Positions 8,268-16,682 of a DNA stretch of 34,241 bases are shown here, in pieces. Position numbers and translations under genes: made by a program. The notes under the pieces are model-generated. The model was not told where the DNA came from and did not search any database. It worked only from the letters and a program-made list of their open reading frames with translations. The first letter of the stretch is position 1. The number at the start of each line of letters is the position of its first letter. Source of the stretch: Glycomyces dulcitolivorans (GTDB taxonomy: Bacteria > Actinomycetota > Actinomycetes > Mycobacteriales > Micromonosporaceae); the NCBI RefSeq assembly GCF_003265355.1, contig NZ_QFRW01000314.1:1-34241 (forward strand). Direction: 5' to 3'.

Positions 8268-8291
8268 GCCCCCGATGATACCGGCGTTCGC

Positions 8292-8813
8292 TCAGGCGGC
8301 CGTCTCGATGCGGCTGGCCGCGGTCCAGTCGTGGAGCCACTTCGGGAGCTCCGTGTCGGGCAACCCGCCCGCGACCTGCTCCAACTCGTCGTGCCCGACC
8401 GACCCACCGCCGCGCTTGAGGAACCGGGTGCGCACGTACGCCTGGGCGTACACCGTGGTCCCGGCGCGGAACGTCTGCTCGGTATAACCCCACCGCTCGT
8501 CGAACCCGAGGACCCTGGTGTGGACCTCGAACCGCTGCCACGGCTGGAGCGACTTGCGGTAGGTGATCGTCTGCCCGGCCACGACCGGGTACCAGCCGGC
8601 CCGGCGCATCTTGGCGAGGAATCCCGAGCGGTGCATCAGGTCCATGCGCCCGACGTCCATGATCGTCAGGTACCGCCCGTTCGTCATGTGCCCCAGCGGA
8701 TCCAGATCGGTCGGCACCACCCTGAACGGCGTCACGACCGTATCCCACAACCCGACCGGCCCCCGCCGCCTCGCACGCAGCCACAGCCCCAGCAGTCGGA
8801 AGTACAAGTTCAT
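8292..8813 (-). CDS. Hotdog-fold thioesterase-like protein
   Basis: A 173-residue protein of the 4HBT_2/acyl-CoA thioesterase type. It has the hotdog signature VVPTDLDPLGHMTNGRYLTIMDVGR, with the Asp and His-Met-Asn-Asn-like segment (here GHMTNGRY) that surrounds the central hotdog helix, followed by TYRKSLQPWQRFEVHTRVLG. It probably hydrolyses or binds an acyl thioester. The ATG at 8813 is preferred because the conserved basic amphipathic N-terminal segment begins there; an in-frame ATG at 8831 would add six residues. The upstream intergenic stretch holds weak promoter-like hexamers (TTCCCA, 17 bp, TACTGT on the minus strand, about 8840-8880). Confidence 0.88.
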   Translation of the reverse strand: MNLYFRLLGLWLRARRRGPVGLWDTVVTPFRVVPTDLDPLGHMTNGRYLTIMDVGRMDLMHRSGFLAKMRRAGWYPVVAGQTITYRKSLQPWQRFEVHTRVLGFDERWGYTEQTFRAGTTVYAQAYVRTRFLKRGGGSVGHDELEQVAGGLPDTELPKWLHDWTAASRIETAA

Positions 8814-8884
8814 CGGTCCACCACCGGACATCGAAGCCAACAAGTTACCCGACAGTAGCAAATCTCGGCCCGAGTGGGAACGCC

Positions 8885-10099
8885 CTATGCGGCGACAGGC
8901 CGGTCGGACCCGCGCATGAAGGCGGTGAGGAGGGCCGAGGCGCAGACGGCGAGGGTGAGGCCGGGGATCGGGTCGGTGTCGACGTGGAGGAGGAGGCCGA
9001 GCCAGACGCCGGTGAGGGTGCCGAAGGCGGCGAGGGAGCGGCCGACGCCGATGGCGCGGCTGAGGTCGCGGCCGGAGAGGCGGCTCTGGCGGACGGCGAG
9101 GTAGAGGGTGCGGGCTCCGGCGCCGGTGCCGCCGAGGAGGGCGATGACCAGGAGGGCCGGGACGGCGAGCGCATACCCGGAGAGGTGCCGGTCGGCGAGG
9201 ACGGTCGCGATGCCGAGGAGGAGGGTGAGCGTCTGGGCGCCGGCCTGGAGGGCGGCGCCTCTCGCGGCGCCGATGCGGGAGGCGAGCCACGGGCTCCACA
9301 GCGGGCCGACGACGCGGCCGATCCCGAACGCCGCCAGGCCAGCGGCGGCCGACGCGAGCCACAGGTCGGTCGTACCGGCGAGCCAGAGCACCAGGTAGGT
9401 GCCGTAGAGGCCGCCGATGAAGCTCAGCAGGCCGGAGATGAAGGGCGAGGTGGCGCCGAGGGCGAGGTTGCCGCGGATCCAGGACGCAGTCCGTGCCGGT
9501 GACGGGCGCGGTCGGCGGGCCGACTTTGCGGGTGCCTCGACCGTGGGGACGGTGGGGACGAGCCGGTCGGCCCGGGTGCGGGCGATGATCGCGACCGTCG
9601 AGAGCACCAGGTTGGCGGCGAGGAGGAGCGGCACCGAGACCTCGGCCATGAACGCGCCCAAGGGTTGTGCGATCACGAACCCCACGGTCGCCGAGCTGGA
9701 GGAGATGACGGTGTTGAACCGGACGGCGGCCCGTTCGTCGCGGGTGACGATCTGCGCAATGTAGAGCTCTTCGGCGATGTCGATGACCAGCGGGAGCACC
9801 GCGGCGACCAGGAGGTACCCGATCAGGACGGCCCCGACGTCCAGGGAGAGCACCGAGACGAGCACCAGCGCGACCGTGCACGCGACGACGTCGGCCGCCT
9901 CGGCGGCGACGAGCAGCCTGCCGGGGCTGAAGCGCTCCAACAGCCGCATGGTCCACGGCGTGGTCATGTCCAGGAGCATCCCGACCGTGCGGAACACCGC
10001 CTGCCAGGCCACGGCGAGGACCCCGGCGGCGATGAGGCCGGGCAGGGCGCCCTCGGCGATCATGCTGCCCAGGAAGGACAGCAGGAACCCGGTGATCAT
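8885..10099 (-). CDS. Major facilitator superfamily transporter
   Basis: A roughly 404-residue polytopic membrane protein with about 12 hydrophobic spans in two halves divided by a hydrophilic loop near the middle (Arg/Pro/Ala rich, about residues 185-215). The pattern suits an MFS exporter; no substrate can be assigned. The ATG at 10099 has no convincing ribosome binding site, and the same frame is open back to about 10162 without an ATG or GTG, so the true N terminus could be slightly longer and use an unusual start. It stands alone between the thioesterase and the response regulator genes, all on the minus strand. Confidence 0.8.
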   Translation of the reverse strand: MITGFLLSFLGSMIAEGALPGLIAAGVLAVAWQAVFRTVGMLLDMTTPWTMRLLERFSPGRLLVAAEAADVVACTVALVLVSVLSLDVGAVLIGYLLVAAVLPLVIDIAEELYIAQIVTRDERAAVRFNTVISSSSATVGFVIAQPLGAFMAEVSVPLLLAANLVLSTVAIIARTRADRLVPTVPTVEAPAKSARRPRPSPARTASWIRGNLALGATSPFISGLLSFIGGLYGTYLVLWLAGTTDLWLASAAAGLAAFGIGRVVGPLWSPWLASRIGAARGAALQAGAQTLTLLLGIATVLADRHLSGYALAVPALLVIALLGGTGAGARTLYLAVRQSRLSGRDLSRAIGVGRSLAAFGTLTGVWLGLLLHVDTDPIPGLTLAVCASALLTAFMRGSDRPVAA

Positions 10100-10194
10100 C
10101 CACCGGACGGCGGCGCGCGCCGTCAGGGCGGTCGGGGGCAGGGTCTGCGGCAGGGTGGCGATGTTCGCCGATGGTAGTCAGCCGCAAGGGAATC

Positions 10195-10218
10195 GGCGCG
10201 CGCTTTTAGGAGCGCGCC
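10195..10218 (-). terminator. GC hairpin overlapping the response regulator stop
   Basis: GGCGCGC (10195-10201) pairs with GCGCGCC (10212-10218); an alternative register pairs GCGCGCT with AGCGCGC around a 6-base loop. The TAA of the response regulator gene lies in the loop, so the stem includes the last codons. No U-tract follows, but actinobacterial terminators often lack one. It may end the ABC exporter and two-component operon. Confidence 0.5.
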
Positions 10219-10871
10219 TTCACCAGGCCGGTGTCGTAGGCGATGATGACCGCTTGGATGCGGTCCCTGGCGCCGATTTTGGCGAGGACTCGGCCGACGT
10301 GTTTTTTGACGGTGGACTCGGTGAGGACGAGCTTCTCGGTGATCTCGGTGTTGGACAGGCCCTGGCCGATGAGGATGAGGACTTCGCGTTCGCGGTCGCT
10401 GAGGCCGGCCAGGCGGGGGTCGGTGGTCGCGTCGGTCTCGGGGGCGAGGACCTGGTGGGCGTAGGCGTCCAGCAGGCGGCGGGTGAGGGTCGGGGCGACG
10501 ACGGCTTCGCCGGAGGCGACCGCGCGGATGCCGGCGACGAGTTCTTCGGGGCGGGCGTCCTTCAGCAGGAAGCCGCTGGCGCCGGCGCGGAGGCCGTCGT
10601 AGGCGTACTCGTCGAGGTCGAAGGTGGTGACGATGAGGACGCGGGAGCGCCCGCCGGAGGCGACGATGCGGCGGGTGGCTTCGAGGCCGTCCATGCCGGG
10701 CATGCGGATGTCCATGAGGACGACGTCGGGGCGCAGGTGGGCGGCCATGCGGACGGCCTCGGAGCCGTTGGCGGCCTCGCCGACCCCCTCCAGGCCGTCC
10801 GTGCCCTGGAGGAGCATCTGGAGGCCGAGGCGCTGCATGGGCTGGTCGTCGGCGACGAGCACGGTGATCAT
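10206..10871 (-). CDS. NarL/FixJ-family response regulator
   Basis: A 221-residue response regulator. The receiver domain has Asp8/Asp9, phosphoacceptor Asp54 in LMDIRMP, and Lys in FLLKDAR; the C-terminal LuxR-type helix-turn-helix runs LSDREREVLILIGQG to STVKKHVGRVLAKIGARDR. It is the last gene of a four-gene operon with the histidine kinase (ATGA overlap at 10868-10871), the ABC-2 permease and the ATPase. In actinobacteria such sets usually couple envelope or antimicrobial sensing to expression of their own ABC exporter, so the likely target is the promoter upstream of the ATPase gene. Confidence 0.95.
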   Translation of the reverse strand: MITVLVADDQPMQRLGLQMLLQGTDGLEGVGEAANGSEAVRMAAHLRPDVVLMDIRMPGMDGLEATRRIVASGGRSRVLIVTTFDLDEYAYDGLRAGASGFLLKDARPEELVAGIRAVASGEAVVAPTLTRRLLDAYAHQVLAPETDATTDPRLAGLSDREREVLILIGQGLSNTEITEKLVLTESTVKKHVGRVLAKIGARDRIQAVIIAYDTGLVKARS

Positions 10872-12196
10872 GACGGTGCCTGTTCTGTGTCGGGGGCCGG
10901 GTGTCGCTGGAGCACGACGTCGACGATCCAGCCGGTGCCGACCTCGCGGGGCCCGATCGTGGCGGTGCCGCCGTACAGCGCGGCCCGCTGGCGGATGCCG
11001 ATGAGGCCGTGGCCCGGCTCGCGGTCCTCGTCCGGGGCGGGGCGCGGGACGCCGGTGTCGGCGACCCGGATGCGGACCTCGCCCGCGCTCGCGGTCAGCG
11101 TGACCGCGGCCGAAGCGGGGAGGCCGGCGTGCTTGAGCGTGTTCGTCAGGGCCTCCTGGATGATCCGGTAGACCGTCAACTGGACGCTGGGGCTCAACCG
11201 GTCGAGGTGGCCGGAGGTCTGGCAGGTGACCGTCAATCCCGCCGCGCGGACGCGTTCCAGCAGCGTGTCGAGGTCGGCGACGCCCGGCTGCGGGCTGAGC
11301 GAGCGGGAATCGCGGTCGTCGGCGCGCAGGACGCCGAGGACGCGGCGCAGCTCGCCCATGGCCTCGCGGCCCGTGTCGCCGAGCATCCGCAGCGCCCCGG
11401 CCGACGGCTCGCCGCGCTTGACCGCGAGCGTCGCCGCCCCGTCGGCGAGGGTGACCATGACCGACAGGGTGTGCCCGAGGATGTCGTGCATCTCCCGGGC
11501 GATGCGGGCGCGCTCAGCGGAGGCGATGAGCCGCTCGCGCTGGTCCCGTTCGACTTCGAGCCGCCGGGCCCGGTCTTCGAGGGCCGCGGTGTACAGGCGC
11601 CGCACGCGAACCGTCAGGCCCAGCGCGACCGCGGCCGTCACGGTCCCCAGCAGGAAGAACAGGCCCAGCAGCGGCTCCTCGATGTCCTGGAGGACGAGGA
11701 CGAGCAGGCTGGTCTCGACCACCACCATCGCCACCGCCCAGGCCAGCAGCCGCAGCGAGCCGAGCGAGGCGAGCGCGTACAGGGCGATGAGGACGCTCAT
11801 GCCCGCCGGCTGCCACAGGCCGATCGCCCACTGCGTGAAGACCAGCGTCGAGACGATGAAGAACACGGCGGTGGGGTGCCTGCGGCGCCACCACACGGCG
11901 AGCGCCAGCGTGAGCGCGAAGGCGAGCGGCACATAGAACGGGAACGCGGCCTGGGCGTCCGACTCCGCCTGGAACGGCCCGCCGTCGCCGTCCCGGCCGC
12001 CCGGGAGCAGGTCCGCGAGCGAGACGAGGAAGACGAACGCCGACACGGCGGTGTCGAGCACCCAGGGCCGACGCAGGTCGAAGTCGCGCGCCCGCCGCTG
12101 GTGCCGCATGAAGCGGTCCAGCAGCGGGTCGGGCCCCGGGGCGGCGGGGGCCGCCTCCGGGGCCGCGACTGCGGGCTCGGGACTCATGGTCCTCAT
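10868..12196 (-). CDS. NarL-type sensor histidine kinase
   Basis: A histidine kinase of about 442 residues. A Pro/Ala-rich cytoplasmic head is followed by about five to six membrane spans (within residues 45-200) and a short coiled coil. The HisKA_3 H-box is REMHDILGHTLSVM, the N-box IIQEALTNTLKHA and the G-box GHGLIGIRQRAAL. There is no large extracellular domain, so this is a so-called intramembrane-sensing type. The start is uncertain: GTG 12205, ATG 12196 and ATG 12187 are in frame and none has an ideal ribosome binding site. It lies between its cognate response regulator (overlapping by 4) and an ABC-2 permease gene. Confidence 0.92.
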   Translation of the reverse strand: MRTMSPEPAVAAPEAAPAAPGPDPLLDRFMRHQRRARDFDLRRPWVLDTAVSAFVFLVSLADLLPGGRDGDGGPFQAESDAQAAFPFYVPLAFALTLALAVWWRRRHPTAVFFIVSTLVFTQWAIGLWQPAGMSVLIALYALASLGSLRLLAWAVAMVVVETSLLVLVLQDIEEPLLGLFFLLGTVTAAVALGLTVRVRRLYTAALEDRARRLEVERDQRERLIASAERARIAREMHDILGHTLSVMVTLADGAATLAVKRGEPSAGALRMLGDTGREAMGELRRVLGVLRADDRDSRSLSPQPGVADLDTLLERVRAAGLTVTCQTSGHLDRLSPSVQLTVYRIIQEALTNTLKHAGLPASAAVTLTASAGEVRIRVADTGVPRPAPDEDREPGHGLIGIRQRAALYGGTATIGPREVGTGWIVDVVLQRHPAPDTEQAPS

Positions 12197-12217
12197 TGTG
12201 CCCACTCGTCGGCGGGC

Positions 12218-13078
12218 CTAGGCGTCGGTTCGCTTGAGCCGGAGCGCCGCCGCGGCGAAGGCGAGGACGACCCAGCCGGCGAAGACCGCGATGCCGGCGC
12301 CCGGCGAGAGCCCGTCGGCGGACTCGGTCAGGGCGTAGACGGCGCCGCCCGCGGTGGACGGGAAGTACGGGCTGAGCGTGTCGTACCAGGAGTCCGGCAG
12401 CAGCGAGGCGAGGCCGGGCAGGAGCAGCAGGACACCGACGACGGCGGCGATGCCGCCCGCCGGGGAGCGCACCAGCGAGCCGATAGCGACGCCGAACATG
12501 GCGACCAGGCCGAGGTAGACCCCGGCGCCGAGCAGGCTGCGGATGACGCCGTCATCGTTGAGCGACAAGGCGATCGACTCGCCGTCGAGTCCGAACTGTC
12601 CGATGAGGAACGCCGCGAACGCGCCGACGGCGGTGACGAGGAAGACGCTCACTCCGGCGATGAGGCCCTTGGCCCACAGCACCGGCAGGCGCTTCGGCAC
12701 CGCGGCGAGGGTCGAGCGGATCATCCCGGTCGAGTACTCCCCCGCCGTCAGCAGGACGCCGAGGACGCCGACGACCATGGACGCGAACGACAGGCCCGTC
12801 AACGCGAGGCTCACCGCGTCCGTCGTCCCGCCGCCGACTCCGGGCGGCCCGCCCATGCCGTCGACGGCGTCCGGGCTGTACGTGAAGGCGGCGACCGCGC
12901 CGAACAAGCCCAGCAGGAGCAGCCCCAGGTCGAGGGTGACCCAGGAGGACCGCAGCGTGATGAACTTCGTCCACTCCGAGCGCAGCACCCGCGCGAAGGT
13001 GACGTTCTTGACGACGGTCCGCTCGCGCCCGGGCCCGCCGAGGGCGCCGCGGTCGGTGTCGGCTTCGATGACGGTCAT
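12218..13078 (-). CDS. ABC-2 type transporter permease
   Basis: A 286-residue permease with six hydrophobic spans. It starts with a hydrophilic head and the common motif RVLRSEWTKFITLRSSWVTL that leads into the first span, typical of ABC-2 permeases partnered with DrrA-like ATPases. A Gly/Pro-rich extracellular loop lies at about residues 75-90. Together with the ATPase it would export a lipophilic or peptide compound, or act in self-protection. The ATG at 13078 overlaps the ATPase stop as ATGA. The kinase gene follows after a short gap, so all four genes are likely one transcript. Confidence 0.92.
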   Translation of the reverse strand: MTVIEADTDRGALGGPGRERTVVKNVTFARVLRSEWTKFITLRSSWVTLDLGLLLLGLFGAVAAFTYSPDAVDGMGGPPGVGGGTTDAVSLALTGLSFASMVVGVLGVLLTAGEYSTGMIRSTLAAVPKRLPVLWAKGLIAGVSVFLVTAVGAFAAFLIGQFGLDGESIALSLNDDGVIRSLLGAGVYLGLVAMFGVAIGSLVRSPAGGIAAVVGVLLLLPGLASLLPDSWYDTLSPYFPSTAGGAVYALTESADGLSPGAGIAVFAGWVVLAFAAAALRLKRTDA

Positions 13079-14004
13079 CGCGCTGCCTTTCGGGTGCTCT
13101 CGACGGAGCCGCTGTGGTACTCGACTTCGTCCCGGGTGAGGTCCATGAACGCCTCTTCGAGGGAGACGCCCACCGGCGTCAGTTCGTGGAGCGGGACGCT
13201 GTGGCGCATGGCGACCTGCCCGATCTCGCGGGCGCTCATGCCCGTGACCAGCAGTTCCTCGCTCGAATAGGAGGTGACGGCGACGTCGGGTGCGGCGAGC
13301 AGCGCGGTGAGGCGCGAGGCCTCGTCGCTGAGGACCTTCACCCCGCCCGCGGCGGCGGCGACCAGGTCGGCCACGGTGGTGTCGGCCAGCAGGCGCCCGC
13401 GTCCGATGATGATCAGGTGGTCGGCGATCTGCGACGTCTCGCTCATCAGGTGCGAGGACAGCATCACCGCCCGGCCCTCGGAGGCCAGCTGCGCGAGCAG
13501 GTTCCGCACCCACAGCACGCCTTCGGGGTCGAGGCCGTTGACGGGCTCGTCGAGCATGACGACCTCGGGGTCGCCGAGCAGCGCGGCTGCGATGCCGAGG
13601 CGCTGGCCCATGCCGAGGGAGAACGCGCCGACCCGCTTGTGGGCGACGCTGTGCAGTCCGGCGAGGTCGATGACCTCGTCGACGCGGGTACGGGCGATGC
13701 CGTGGGTCTGCGCGAGGGCGGTCAGGTGGCCGACGGCGGAGCGTCCGGGGTGTACGGACTTGGCCTCCAGCAGCGCGCCGATCTCGTGCATGGGTGCGGC
13801 GTGGCGGTCGTAGGCCTTGCCGTTGACGGTGACCGATCCGGCCGTGGGCGCGTCCAGGCCGAGGATCATGCGCATGGTGGTGGACTTCCCGGCCCCGTTG
13901 GGGCCCAGGAAGCCGGTGACCTCGCCGGGTTTGACGGTGAAGTCGAGGTGGTCGACGACGGTCTTGTCCCCGTAGCGTTTCGTCAGTTCGCGTGCTTCGA
14001 TCAC
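13075..14004 (-). CDS. ABC transporter ATP-binding protein (drug/antibiotic exporter type)
   Basis: A 309-residue ATPase of the DrrA/CcmA type. Walker A is GPNGAGKST, the signature is SLGMGQR, Walker B is VVMLDEPVNGLDP, and the H-loop is SSHLM. The C-terminal 90 residues form the usual accessory domain of these exporters. The GTG at 14004 is chosen because GAGGA lies 5 bases upstream and the domain starts VIEARELTKRYG; the frame extends 15 codons further to an ATG with no homology. It is the first gene of the ATPase-permease-kinase-regulator operon. The signature departs from LSGGQ, as is common in this subgroup. Confidence 0.94.
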   Translation of the reverse strand: MIEARELTKRYGDKTVVDHLDFTVKPGEVTGFLGPNGAGKSTTMRMILGLDAPTAGSVTVNGKAYDRHAAPMHEIGALLEAKSVHPGRSAVGHLTALAQTHGIARTRVDEVIDLAGLHSVAHKRVGAFSLGMGQRLGIAAALLGDPEVVMLDEPVNGLDPEGVLWVRNLLAQLASEGRAVMLSSHLMSETSQIADHLIIIGRGRLLADTTVADLVAAAAGGVKVLSDEASRLTALLAAPDVAVTSYSSEELLVTGMSAREIGQVAMRHSVPLHELTPVGVSLEEAFMDLTRDEVEYHSGSVESTRKAAR

Positions 14005-14025
14005 GGGTTTCCTCGTTCCCTTTCG

Positions 14026-14045
14026 GCCGCGGCGACCGCCGCGGC
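14026..14045 (-). promoter_or_regulatory. GC hairpin in the leader of the ABC exporter operon
   Basis: GCCGCGGCG (14026-14034) and CGCCGCGGC (14037-14045) are perfect inverted copies with two bases between them. They lie about 20 bases upstream of the GTG start, just beyond the ribosome binding site. The hairpin could affect translation or reflect a dyad bound by a regulator; nothing decides. Confidence 0.35.
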
Positions 14046-14087
14046 TCACGGGATCGAAGCTACGAGGATTCGCAGGCCGCGCCCTGG

Positions 14088-14117
14088 CACCGTGGGCGAC
14101 TCTTGGCCGCCCCGGTG
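14088..14117 (-). terminator. Probable terminator of the hydroxyproline operon
   Basis: CACCGTGGGCG (14088-14098) and CGCCCCGGTG (14108-14117) pair into a stem with a single-base bulge around a 9-base loop. It begins about 21 bases downstream of the aldehyde dehydrogenase stop, the last gene of operon A. No U-tract is present. Confidence 0.45.
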
Positions 14118-14138
14118 GGACCGTGGTACCAGTGCGAT

Positions 14139-15617
14139 CTACGCGCCTGCGCTGATGCGGTCCCCCCAGGTCGTTGACTCTCCGGCCGGGGCGATGCGCT
14201 GGGGCACGTCCCAGGGGTTGTCGTCGCGCAGGGCCGGAGGCAGGACGTCCTGGGGCGCGTTCTGGTAGGCGACGGCGCGCACGAAGCGGGCGATCGCCGC
14301 CGTGCCGACGCTGGTGCCGCCCAACGTGGTCGCGGGCCAGGGGCCGCCGTGCTGCATCGCGGGGGTGACGGCGACGCCGGTGGGCCAGCCGTCGAAGAGG
14401 ACGCGTCCGGCGCGGCGGGCGGCGGCGCGGACCAGGCGGGTGACGTCGTCGCCGTCGGCGCGGTGGACGGCGACGGTAAGCTCGCCTTCGAAGAGCGTTT
14501 CGAGCAGGTCGGCGTAGTCGGCGTCCTCAGGGGACTCGACGAGGATCGTGATGGGGCCGAAGCACTCCGCCAGGAGCGCGTCGGGATGAGGCCGGAAGAC
14601 GTCGAGCGGGACGGCGGCGATCGTGGGGGTGACCCAGCCCTGGCCGTCGTCGTCGATGCGGACCGAGCCCTCGGCGACCAGGCGCACCCCCGGGGCGGAC
14701 AGGATCGAGTCGCGGCCGTCGCGGTAGCCCGCCGCGATGCGCGGGTCGAGCATCCGGTGCTCCTCGGCGGCCGCGGCGGCGGCGATGGCCTCGTCGAGGC
14801 CGTGCCCGGCGGGGAGGAACACCAGGCCGGGCTTGGTGCACAGCTGCCCGGCGGAACCGCCGACGCTGGCGGCGAGGCCGGCCGCGAACTCGGGGCCGCG
14901 CGCAGCGATGGCGGCGGGGGTCGCGAAGACGGGGTTGACGCTGCCGAGTTCGCCGTAGAACGGGATCGGGGCGGGGCGGGCGGCGGCGATGTCGGCGAGG
15001 GCGCGGCCGCCGCGCAGGGACCCGGTGAAGGAGGCGGCCTTGATGAGCGGGTGCTTGAGCATCGCGACGCCGTTCTCGACGCCTTCAACGAGTTGCAGTG
15101 TGCCAGTGGGGAGTCCGGCGGCTTCGAGGGCGGCGGCGCCGATCTCTGCGGTGCGGGCGGCGAGGCGCGGGTGGCCGGGGTGGGCCTTGACGACGACGGG
15201 GTTCCCGGCGGCGAGCGCGGAGGCGGTGTCGCCGCCCGCGACGGAGAACGCGAACGGGAAGTTCCCTGCGGCGAAGTTGAGGACGGGCCCGATCGGCTCG
15301 TTGCCGCTGCGCACGTCGGGGCGGGGGCCGAGCGCGAATCCGGGGTCGGCGCGGTCGATGCGGACGTCGAGGTAGGTGCCGTCGACGACCGTCTCGGCGA
15401 AGAGGCGCAACTGGACGGCGGTGCGCTTGAGCTCGCCGCGCAGGCGGGCCTCGGCGAGGCCGGTCTCGTCCATGGCGAGGGCGACGAGCTCGTCGGCGTT
15501 CGCGGTGAGCGCGTCGGCGAAGGCGACGAGTGCCTTGGCGCGCAGGGCGGGTGCGGTGTCGGCGAGGGCGCGCGCGGCGGCGTCGGCGGCCTGGGCGGTG
15601 GTGTCGATCGCGTTCAT
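14139..15617 (-). CDS. Alpha-ketoglutaric semialdehyde (2,5-dioxovalerate) dehydrogenase
   Basis: A 492-residue aldehyde dehydrogenase that should oxidise 2,5-dioxopentanoate to 2-oxoglutarate with NAD(P), the last step of hydroxyproline degradation. The catalytic Cys260 lies in GGSAGQLCTKPGL, the hallmark of the KGSADH subgroup, and the general base Glu223 in FYGELGSVNP. The Rossmann part has FTGSLRGGRALAD and the entry NFAAGNFPFAFSVAGGDTAS. AGGAG lies 6 bases before the ATG at 15617. It is 8 bases downstream of the epimerase gene and is the last gene of operon A. The product enters the TCA cycle. The motif and context make the assignment strong. Confidence 0.93.
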   Translation of the reverse strand: MNAIDTTAQAADAAARALADTAPALRAKALVAFADALTANADELVALAMDETGLAEARLRGELKRTAVQLRLFAETVVDGTYLDVRIDRADPGFALGPRPDVRSGNEPIGPVLNFAAGNFPFAFSVAGGDTASALAAGNPVVVKAHPGHPRLAARTAEIGAAALEAAGLPTGTLQLVEGVENGVAMLKHPLIKAASFTGSLRGGRALADIAAARPAPIPFYGELGSVNPVFATPAAIAARGPEFAAGLAASVGGSAGQLCTKPGLVFLPAGHGLDEAIAAAAAAEEHRMLDPRIAAGYRDGRDSILSAPGVRLVAEGSVRIDDDGQGWVTPTIAAVPLDVFRPHPDALLAECFGPITILVESPEDADYADLLETLFEGELTVAVHRADGDDVTRLVRAAARRAGRVLFDGWPTGVAVTPAMQHGGPWPATTLGGTSVGTAAIARFVRAVAYQNAPQDVLPPALRDDNPWDVPQRIAPAGESTTWGDRISAGA

Positions 15618-15625
15618 GGGCGCTC

Positions 15626-16627
15626 CTAGAACTGGAATCCGGTCGGGAACGGGTCGGTCGGGTCGAGCGTGTACTGGGCGGTGCCGGTGATCCAGGCGCG
15701 GCCGGTGACCGTGGGGATGACCGCGGGCCGGCCGCCGACGGTGGTCTCGGCGATGAGCCGCCCGACGAAGCGGGAGCCGATGAACGACTCGTTCACGAAG
15801 TCGGTGTCGAGGGCGAGCTCGCCGCGGGCCCACAGTTCGGCCATGCGCGCGGAAGTGCCTGTGCCGCAAGGGGACCGGTCGAACCAGCCGGGGTAGATGG
15901 CCATGGCGTGGCGCGAGTGCTTCGCGTCGGAGCCGGGGGCGATGAACTCGACGTGGTGGCAGTGGTCGAGCCCGGCGATGTGCGGGTGCAAGGGCGCGGC
16001 GGTCGCGTTGATCACATCCATGATGGACATACCGGCCGTGAGGATGTCCTGCTGCCGTGCGCGGTCGAACGGCAGGCCGACGTCATCGAGGTTCACCATG
16101 GCGTAGAAGTTGCCGCCGAAGGCCATCGAGTACGGGACGGTGCCGAGGCCGGGGACCTCGACGCTCACATCCAGTGCGTCCACATAGCTGGGTACATTCT
16201 CGATGGTGACCGACTCGGCGCGGCCGTCCCTGACGGCGACGCGCGCGGTCACGGGCCCGGCTGGCGTGTCGAGGCGGATCTCGGTGACCGGCTCGACCAC
16301 GTCGACCATGCCGGTCTCGACCAGGACCGTCGCGACGCCGATCGTCCCGTGCCCGCACATCGGCAGGAGGCCGGAGACCTCGATGTAGAGGACGCCCCAG
16401 TCGCAGTCGGGGCGCGTCGAGGGCTGGAGGATCGCGCCGCTCATCGCGGCGTGGCCCCTCGGCTCGTTCATGAGGAACAGCCGCAGGTCGTCGAGGTGTT
16501 CGATGAAGTGGAGGCGCTTGTCGTTCATGGTCGCGCCGGGGATGACGCCGACGCCGCCGGTGACCACGCGGGTCGGCATGCCCTCGGTGTGCGAGTCGAC
16601 GGCGCTGATGAGGCGGTTCGTTCTCAT
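15626..16627 (-). CDS. 4-hydroxyproline 2-epimerase (proline racemase family)
   Basis: A 333-residue proline racemase superfamily protein. The two catalytic cysteines of the cofactor-independent two-base mechanism are Cys91 in MCGHGTIG and Cys254 in DRSPCGTGTSAR. Having Cys at both sites argues for an epimerase/racemase and against a trans-3-hydroxyproline dehydratase, which replaces the second by Thr. Beside a D-hydroxyproline dehydrogenase and deaminase, the expected reaction is trans-4-hydroxy-L-proline to cis-4-hydroxy-D-proline. The start at 16627 has AAGGA 6 bases upstream and begins the family's RTNRLISAVDSHTEG segment. A strong hairpin separates it from the deaminase gene. Confidence 0.93.
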   Translation of the reverse strand: MRTNRLISAVDSHTEGMPTRVVTGGVGVIPGATMNDKRLHFIEHLDDLRLFLMNEPRGHAAMSGAILQPSTRPDCDWGVLYIEVSGLLPMCGHGTIGVATVLVETGMVDVVEPVTEIRLDTPAGPVTARVAVRDGRAESVTIENVPSYVDALDVSVEVPGLGTVPYSMAFGGNFYAMVNLDDVGLPFDRARQQDILTAGMSIMDVINATAAPLHPHIAGLDHCHHVEFIAPGSDAKHSRHAMAIYPGWFDRSPCGTGTSARMAELWARGELALDTDFVNESFIGSRFVGRLIAETTVGGRPAVIPTVTGRAWITGTAQYTLDPTDPFPTGFQF

Positions 16628-16645
16628 GTTCGTCCTTCCGCTGGG

Positions 16646-16677
16646 CGCCCTGTACGGCGGTGCCACCGTACAGGGCG
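16646..16677 (-). promoter_or_regulatory. Strong intercistronic hairpin inside operon A
   Basis: CGCCCTGTACGG (16646-16657) and CCGTACAGGGCG (16666-16677) are perfect 12-bp inverted copies around an 8-base loop. The hairpin fills most of the 55-base gap between the deaminase stop and the epimerase start. There is no U-tract. It could partly terminate transcription or stabilise one half of the mRNA. Confidence 0.6.
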
Positions 16678-16682
16678 GGGCG

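Noticed and set aside
6165-8858. 897-codon plus-strand open frame
   Set aside because: It runs antisense across the SRPBCC promoter, kinase, VOC, AraC and thioesterase genes; the translated product is low-complexity and shows no family, a usual artefact of high GC content. Only its part at 6831-7045 looks protein-like.
14041-14138. Operator made of the repeated ACCGTGG words at about 14089 and 14120
   Set aside because: The words are GC-rich and short, and the bulged stem at 14088-14117 explains one of them as a terminator.
15626-16627. Trans-3-hydroxyproline dehydratase
   Set aside because: Both catalytic positions are Cys (91 and 254); the dehydratases have Thr at the second.
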